Assembly (NCBI GenBank): GCA_024640445.1
Contig: JAHEEZ010000118.1
Span: 1 to 10,201, forward strand
Direction: 5' to 3'
Origin: Acidobacteriota bacterium
GTDB taxonomy: Bacteria; Acidobacteriota; Blastocatellia; Pyrinomonadales; Pyrinomonadaceae
DNA length: 10,201 nt
In this document: piece after piece, positions 5,787-10,201 of the stretch
Position numbering within the stretch: the stretch's first letter is position 1
Layout: each line of letters starts with the position of its first letter
Made by a program: the position numbers and the translations under genes
The notes under the pieces: model-generated
The model's database searches: none
Seen by the model: only the letters and a program-made list of their open reading frames with translations
What the model was told of the DNA's origin: nothing

Positions 5787-8700
5787 TCAAACAATATCCT
5801 GAAGTTTCATGATTATCAGAGTCCATAAGAACAGCATCGTGAACATAAAGATCAGCACAAACTGGTTGAGAACCGGTTGCATCCAGGGGTGCAAGAAAGT
5901 GATGTACCCGCTCAGATCTTCAGGAACCTTGGTCGGCTCACCTGTCTTGGGGCGCTCCGGAAGGCCCGTAAACTGGACGTTTTCGCCCGTGCCGGCACGC
6001 TTTTCTGCATCCCGCAGCCGAGCTTCCAGATCTTTCTCGTAGTCCTTTATGTTCTTCTTCGTATCCTCGATCATCTTGTCATTCTGCTTCTCGACCCATT
6101 TGTATAATCCCAGTCCTTCAGTCTGACCGTTGATGATCGCGCCTTCGGGCTCAAGCGTGTCGAGCGTCGAAAACCTCTTCATGGTGTCGAACGACCACGC
6201 TGCCGGCATCGTCAGCCCCACAACCTTGTTAATACCCGCCGGCACTCCGATTAATCCCGAGAAGACGATCTGAGGAATCAGGATCAAAGGGACAAGGCTT
6301 GTCGCCATCTCGGAGGTCCGGACAATTGTCGAGACGAACAGTCCAATAGCGACTCCCACCGCCGCCGTCAGCAGCATCGCGAAGAACTGCGGGATGCCAA
6401 GGAACATTCCCGGCATCGGCATTAAGCCAGAAAGATTGAATAACTCCAGCGGCAAGTACAGAAGCAGGCACTGGATCGATACGATCACGCCAAGTACGAA
6501 GAGTTTCGAGCCAACGTAGGGCAGGATTCCCAGATTCACCATCCGTTCCCGCTCGTAGATCTTTCTCTCGCGGACGATCTCCCTGGCCGCCAACGAGGTG
6601 CCGAACCAGATCGAACAAAGTGAAAGCGCGAAGTACGCGAAATCGCGCGGCTGGTCGGCGCCCATGACAATGAAAACGAGAACCGCGATGATCGGTGCCT
6701 GAGCGGCTAGGATCGCAAGCGTGAACTTGTCTTTCGCAAGAACGCGCGCATATCTGGAAGTTAGTGTCATCCACTGCCTGATCGATCCAAAAACGCCAAG
6801 GCGCCTGGATTTCCTGAACTTGGATGACTCACCCTTTTCGACCTCCTTGAGCGGCTCAAAGATATTCTTCTTGTATTGGGGAGTCCCCTTGAACTTCGTC
6901 TTCCAGTCCTCGGCGGCCTTGTCTGTGGCCGCGACCCTCGCGGATTCGCCCCGCTCCGCCACCGCCTTCTCGGCAGGTTCCTCAAGCCGGTCGTACAATT
7001 CCTTGAAGCTGTTTGCGCCAAGATATTCAAGAGCCTCGGACGGCTTTCCGTAAAAGACAAGCTTCCCCCGCATCAGCACCACGATCTTGTCGAAAAGCTT
7101 CACATTCTCCATCGCGTGCGTTGTCAGGACCACCGTCCTGCCCGACTCCGCGATCTGTCGAAAGAGCTTCATTATCTTCTCTTCCGTCGCAGGGTCCAGA
7201 CCAGAGGTCGGTTCGTCCAGAAATATCACTGACGGCTTCGTGATCAACTCGACAGCGATCGAAACACGCTTCCTTTGCCCGCCGGAAAGGCTTCCGACCG
7301 CGACGTCCTTGCGTTCCGTGAGACCGGTAACGTCAAGCACCTCGTCTATGATCTGGTCGATCTCGGAGCGCGACACATCGCCCGAGAGCCTCAACTTTCC
7401 GATATAGTAGAGCGTTTTGTAGACGCTCAGATCGCGATGGATGATGTCGTCCTGGGGAACATAGCCGATCGACTGTTTAAGCGAATCGAGGTGCCGATAA
7501 AGGTCAAGCCCGTTTACGTAAACCGAACCCTCCGAGGCAGGCCGCATACCGTTCAGAGCATCGATCAAAGTCGATTTGCCGCATCCGGACGGACCGAGAA
7601 CGCCTATGAACTCATTTGCCCCGATCGACAGCGACACGTCGTCAAGGAGCCGTACGGTCCCTCGTCCGGAACGGTTCTTCACATCTTTCGTAAGGCCTAC
7701 CGAATCGATTCGCGTCTTTGATCTGGTGTCAAAGACACCAACCGTCTGAGCCTCGTCGACCCTTATCACGAAAGCTCCGATCTGAACCGAATCGTCAGGC
7801 AGGATCACGTGCCTGGAAATGCGCTTGCCGTTGACGTAAACACCGTTCGTCGAGTTAACGTCCTCGATCACTACTCCGCTGTCCGTCTTCTTGAGTTTGG
7901 CGTGGCGGTTTGAGATCTGTAGACCGTCGAGGGTAATCTCGCAGCTTTCATTCCTGCCGACCGTCAATTCGGTCTTCTCGTCGAACCAGGCCTGCATCAG
8001 CAGTTGCGATTCCGCCACCGGACCGCCGGCCTGCTGGGAGATATCTCCCATCTTGAAAACCATTGTTCCGGCCGAAATATTTTCTGAGATCCCCGGCGCA
8101 GCTTTGAACGGTCTGCCCGCGCCTGCGTCCGATGGCGCTTTTGAAGATTCGCCTGAAACGTCGATCCTCAGAACAGGTCCCCCATGGCCAAGCCGGATCG
8201 TGTCACCGCTCGCAAGCCGAGTCGGTGTGGAGATCCTCTGCTCATTGACGAGAGTACCGTTAAAGCTGTTGTTGTCGGTGATCACAAAACCGCCGTCGCG
8301 ACGACTGATCTCCGCATGCCGGCGGGAAACCATCACGGCTGAGGCTTCTATGACTATGTCGCATTTCAGATCGCGTCCCATCCAAACACTGGCCCCCGCG
8401 ATCTTAAACGGTTTTTCGCCCTGCCTGTCGACAAAGGTCAGGTGTGCATTTGAGGGAGGCGCGGACGGTTTTTCTAAAGGCGGTTCCGGGGCGGACTCTT
8501 CCGGAGCGGAACGCGAGGGCCTTTCGTCCGGAATTGGTGTCGGAACGCCGGTCACCGGGGCCGAAGACAGTCGCGGCGAGGCCTGTTCCTCTTTCTTAGG
8601 AGCGGATTCTCCTTTCGCCGCTTCCATCCAGATCACGTGGGCTTTCGGGCCGTCAGGACCGAATTGAATGGAGTTGCCAACCGCCAGTTCCCTGGGCTTC

Positions 8701-8936
8701 GAGAGCTTCTGACCGCCTGCAAACGTGCCATAGCTGGAACCCAGATCTCGTACGATCCATTTTCCCTCGTGGACCCGCATCTCGGCGTGGCTGCGTGAGA
8801 CCATCGAATAGTCGCCGGACCCGAACGCGACGTCGCATTGCGTTGCATCACGACCGAAACGCACCACCCCCTTTTCGAATGTAAGTTCTTCGGCGGGTTG
8901 ACCCTTGGTTCTTTCTACAACGAGGACGATCTTCAT
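5787..8936 (-). CDS. Triple-FHA-domain ABC exporter, ABCG-type half-transporter (ATPase plus ABC-2 permease)
   Basis: This 1049-residue protein joins regulation, ATPase and permease. FHA1 (about 5-105) has FGRD (Arg29) and SRSHAE (47-52) but SSYGT where the Asn-Gly pair usually stands. A Pro/Ser/Glu-rich linker follows. FHA2 (about 165-260) has MGRD (Arg188), SRRHAE and SFNGT. FHA3 (about 312-397) has VGRN (Arg328), SNRHAK and STNGV. The ABC domain (about 415-650) has Walker A GPSGCGKST (448-456), signature LSGGQ (550-554), Walker B IFLDEP (Asp574, Glu575) and the switch His607. Six membrane segments lie between about 738 and 1045, with a roughly 115-residue extracytoplasmic loop (about 905-1020) holding a charged helix at 947-985. 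Mycobacterium Rv1747 has the same order with two FHA domains and is regulated by Ser/Thr kinase phosphorylation. It probably works as a homodimer in the inner membrane; its substrate is unknown. It is followed by the TlpA-like gene. The ribosome-binding site is weak. Confidence 0.92.
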   Translation of the reverse strand: MKIVLVVERTKGQPAEELTFEKGVVRFGRDATQCDVAFGSGDYSMVSRSHAEMRVHEGKWIVRDLGSSYGTFAGGQKLSKPRELAVGNSIQFGPDGPKAHVIWMEAAKGESAPKKEEQASPRLSSAPVTGVPTPIPDERPSRSAPEESAPEPPLEKPSAPPSNAHLTFVDRQGEKPFKIAGASVWMGRDLKCDIVIEASAVMVSRRHAEISRRDGGFVITDNNSFNGTLVNEQRISTPTRLASGDTIRLGHGGPVLRIDVSGESSKAPSDAGAGRPFKAAPGISENISAGTMVFKMGDISQQAGGPVAESQLLMQAWFDEKTELTVGRNESCEITLDGLQISNRHAKLKKTDSGVVIEDVNSTNGVYVNGKRISRHVILPDDSVQIGAFVIRVDEAQTVGVFDTRSKTRIDSVGLTKDVKNRSGRGTVRLLDDVSLSIGANEFIGVLGPSGCGKSTLIDALNGMRPASEGSVYVNGLDLYRHLDSLKQSIGYVPQDDIIHRDLSVYKTLYYIGKLRLSGDVSRSEIDQIIDEVLDVTGLTERKDVAVGSLSGGQRKRVSIAVELITKPSVIFLDEPTSGLDPATEEKIMKLFRQIAESGRTVVLTTHAMENVKLFDKIVVLMRGKLVFYGKPSEALEYLGANSFKELYDRLEEPAEKAVAERGESARVAATDKAAEDWKTKFKGTPQYKKNIFEPLKEVEKGESSKFRKSRRLGVFGSIRQWMTLTSRYARVLAKDKFTLAILAAQAPIIAVLVFIVMGADQPRDFAYFALSLCSIWFGTSLAAREIVRERKIYERERMVNLGILPYVGSKLFVLGVIVSIQCLLLYLPLELFNLSGLMPMPGMFLGIPQFFAMLLTAAVGVAIGLFVSTIVRTSEMATSLVPLILIPQIVFSGLIGVPAGINKVVGLTMPAAWSFDTMKRFSTLDTLEPEGAIINGQTEGLGLYKWVEKQNDKMIEDTKKNIKDYEKDLEARLRDAEKRAGTGENVQFTGLPERPKTGEPTKVPEDLSGYITFLHPWMQPVLNQFVLIFMFTMLFLWTLIIMKLQDIV

Positions 8937-8975
8937 TTTGATGCTGTCATTTCCGGCGCGGCTTTGCCTGGCCGC

Positions 8976-8987
8976 ACCTGAAACCGG
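8976..8987 (-). repeat. 12-bp direct repeat, copy nearer the exporter start
   Basis: CCGGTTTCAGGT on the minus strand, 40 bp upstream of the exporter ATG. The same 12-mer occurs at 9022-9033, 46 bp away. It could be an operator half or an accidental duplication. This copy overlaps the palindrome at 8980-8996. Confidence 0.6.
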
Positions 8988-8996
8988 AGCGGTTTC
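8980..8996. repeat. Palindrome GAAACCG-3-CGGTTTC upstream of the exporter
   Basis: A perfect 7-bp inverted repeat with a 3-nt centre lies between the candidate promoter and the exporter start. It could be an operator or a hairpin in the mRNA leader. No T-run follows on either strand, so it is not a typical terminator. Confidence 0.6.
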
Positions 8997-8999
8997 TTA

Positions 9000-9028
9000 A
9001 TACTAGACTTTTCAATTGAATACCTGAA
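9000..9028 (-). promoter_or_regulatory. Candidate promoter for the exporter/TlpA-like unit
   Basis: Reading leftward, TTCAGG (9028-9023) and TAGTAT (9005-9000) are separated by 17 bp in the only AT-rich patch of this gap. The -35 match is poor, three of six, and lies inside one copy of the 12-bp repeat. Its place downstream of the terminator at 9074-9101 supports separate transcription of the exporter. Confidence 0.25.
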
Positions 9029-9033
9029 ACCGG
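9022..9033 (-). repeat. 12-bp direct repeat, distal copy
   Basis: A second exact CCGGTTTCAGGT (minus strand), same orientation as 8976-8987. It overlaps the -35 position of the candidate exporter promoter, which would suit a regulator site. Confidence 0.6.
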
Positions 9034-9073
9034 CAAACACTTCCGGGACCTTCAGGCAACAATGCCCACCCCA

Positions 9074-9101
9074 CAACAAAAGCCTGACATTTCTGCCAGA
9101 C
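9074..9101 (-). terminator. Rho-independent terminator of the FGE-fold gene
   Basis: On the minus strand an 8-bp stem (GTCTGGCA with TGTCAGGC, including two G-U pairs) closes a GAAA tetraloop and is followed by TTTTGTTG. It lies about 40 nt after the stop codon at 9143 and separates this gene from the exporter. Confidence 0.75.
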
Positions 9102-9142
9102 TCTCGATTGCCGCGGAGCGGCGAAGGAGAATTCCCCTTATG

Positions 9143-10201
9143 TTACTTAACAAGCCTGAAGCCAAGCGTCTTGTCCTTTGTGTCCTGCGGAACGAAAGCC
9201 CGGAAGGTCGATGTGATCGCGTCCGCGCCCGTCGTCTTGTCGAAAAATCCTCCGCCCCTGGTGACTTGAACTCCGCCGACTATTTGCACCTCACTGCCCG
9301 GATACGAGCCGGACTCGCTGCTGGTCCACTCCCAGACATTTCCGATGAGATCGAGCACACCCCATTTGTTGGCGCCTTTTGAGTTGGTTCCGACATCTTC
9401 AACGGTCTGCAGCCCGCCCATCACCGCACGGTCGTTCTCGTATTCGTCACCCCAAGGATAAAGACTATCCTGACTTCCATTGCGGGCCGCGTACTCCCAT
9501 TCGGCTTCCGTCGGAAGCCTGTACTCGACGACGTCGCGTTCCGAACGCCACTTCGCAAACGCCCTCGCGTCTTCGAGGCTTACGAAATTGACGGGATTCA
9601 TCTCCTTTCCGGGCAAGGGTTTCCCGTTTACGAAATGAGGCGGCGCCTTGTAGTTGGTCGCCACGATGAACTGGTAATACTCTTCGTTGGTGACCTCGGT
9701 CCTGTCCATCTCAAAAGATTCGACCGTGACCTGGTGTTCCGGACGTTCCTGGGGCTGCCCGTCATCGCGTCCCATCGTAAATGTGCCGCCCGGTATAGCG
9801 ACCATATCTGCCTTGAATACCGTGGATTCCGGGGAAGGACTTCCCTCGATCACAGCCGTTGGTGTAGTGTCCGGACCACCATTGATCGGCTTCTTACCCC
9901 CGAACAATCCCATCATATACGCGCCGACACCTCCGACAACGGTGATCAACAGTACGACCACAAGCGCTCCGGCCCCGATCAGAATTGGTTTGAACGAGGA
10001 CTTCGGCGGAGAAGAAATGACCACCTGGTCAGAGCCCGTAACACGGCCCTGACTGCCGGTATTGATCGTCTGCTGAACAGTTTCCTGGGGAACTTTCTGG
10101 GAAATCTGGGCCTGGTCCGCCGATCCCTCCTCGTCTCCGCCCAAAGTATCCTGGCCGAACACCATCGTTTTGTCGGACGGCTGAGGTATTGCCTCTGTCG
10201 C
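9143..10201 (-). CDS. Membrane-anchored FGE-sulfatase (SUMF1/PvdO-fold) protein, N-terminus cut by right edge
   Basis: The frame is open to the right edge (352 codons). The first Met at 10165 has no Shine-Dalgarno, so the true start is probably outside. Counting from that Met, residues 1-57 are polar and presumably cytoplasmic, 60-88 form one membrane helix, 89-120 a Pro/Thr/Ser linker, and 121-340 an FGE-sulfatase domain outside the membrane. Family hallmarks are MVAIPGGTFTMG, DRTEVTNEEYYQF, YRLPTEAEWEYAAR, YPWGDEYE, GNVWEWTSS, VTRGGGFFD and the terminal LGFRLVK. Real FGE uses two cysteines to bind copper and convert sulfatase Cys to formylglycine. The visible protein has no Cys, so that reaction is not expected; binding, scaffolding or another catalysis is more likely. 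The missing N-terminus could be a Ser/Thr kinase, a known fusion partner of this fold, but nothing visible proves it. A terminator follows. Confidence 0.87.
   Translation of the reverse strand, partial: ATEAIPQPSDKTMVFGQDTLGGDEEGSADQAQISQKVPQETVQQTINTGSQGRVTGSDQVVISSPPKSSFKPILIGAGALVVVLLITVVGGVGAYMMGLFGGKKPINGGPDTTPTAVIEGSPSPESTVFKADMVAIPGGTFTMGRDDGQPQERPEHQVTVESFEMDRTEVTNEEYYQFIVATNYKAPPHFVNGKPLPGKEMNPVNFVSLEDARAFAKWRSERDVVEYRLPTEAEWEYAARNGSQDSLYPWGDEYENDRAVMGGLQTVEDVGTNSKGANKWGVLDLIGNVWEWTSSESGSYPGSEVQIVGGVQVTRGGGFFDKTTGADAITSTFRAFVPQDTKDKTLGFRLVK

Noticed and set aside
7891..8667. A 258-codon plus-strand frame inside the exporter gene
   Set aside because: It is antisense to three clear FHA domains; its Ser/Pro-rich translation matches no family.
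9062..9382. A plus-strand 106-codon frame starting in the gap right of the exporter
   Set aside because: Most of it is antisense to the FGE-fold domain, it overlaps the terminator, and it has no ribosome-binding site.
1..10201. CRISPR arrays, tRNA or rRNA genes, insertion sequences, phage genes
   Set aside because: No regularly spaced repeats, no cloverleaf or rRNA-like sequence, and no transposase, integrase or terminal inverted repeats were seen on either strand.

Overview
The window looks like chromosomal DNA of a moderate-GC Gram-negative-type bacterium, most plausibly an Acidobacteriota of the Blastocatellia/Pyrinomonadales kind. The reasons are the mix of FHA-domain signalling proteins, formylglycine-generating-enzyme-fold (FGE-fold) membrane proteins, long disordered tails and zinc-ribbon hypotheticals, with no sign of phage, insertion sequence or plasmid genes. 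The taxonomy is an inference from gene content only.

Layout. (1) 1-968, minus strand: the N-terminal 322 codons of a zinc-ribbon protein that runs off the left edge; it starts at a GTG behind a strong Shine-Dalgarno sequence. (2) 969-1271: a divergent intergenic region with a promoter-like pair for the rightward gene. (3) 1272-2036, plus: a NYN (PIN-like) domain protein, closed by a clear intrinsic terminator at 2059-2089. (4) 2090-2417: about 330 bases without a gene, holding a probable promoter and a long leader. (5) 2418-3701, plus: an RDD-family membrane protein with a long disordered cytoplasmic N-terminus. (6) 3768-5210, plus: an RqcH/NFACT-type ribosome quality-control factor. (7) 5207-8936, minus: a two-gene unit, first a 1049-residue ABC exporter with three FHA domains, then a thioredoxin-fold (TlpA/ResA-like) secreted protein. 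(8) 8937-9142: an intergenic region with a 12-bp direct repeat, a palindrome and a terminator for the gene upstream. (9) 9143-10201, minus: a single-pass membrane protein with an extracytoplasmic FGE-sulfatase fold and no cysteines, cut by the right edge.

How the genes may work together. The right half reads as envelope signalling: an FHA-gated ABCG-type exporter with a thiol-disulfide protein in the same unit, next to an FGE-fold membrane protein whose cytoplasmic part is cut off. The exporter and the FGE-fold protein share a short T-M-V-F string in low-complexity regions, which could be a phosphothreonine site read by FHA domains; this is a hypothesis. The left half holds genes that look independent of each other: RNA-metabolism (NYN), stalled-ribosome rescue (RqcH) and two poorly characterised proteins. 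RqcH and the TlpA-like gene converge and share a CTAG tetranucleotide that supplies both stop codons.
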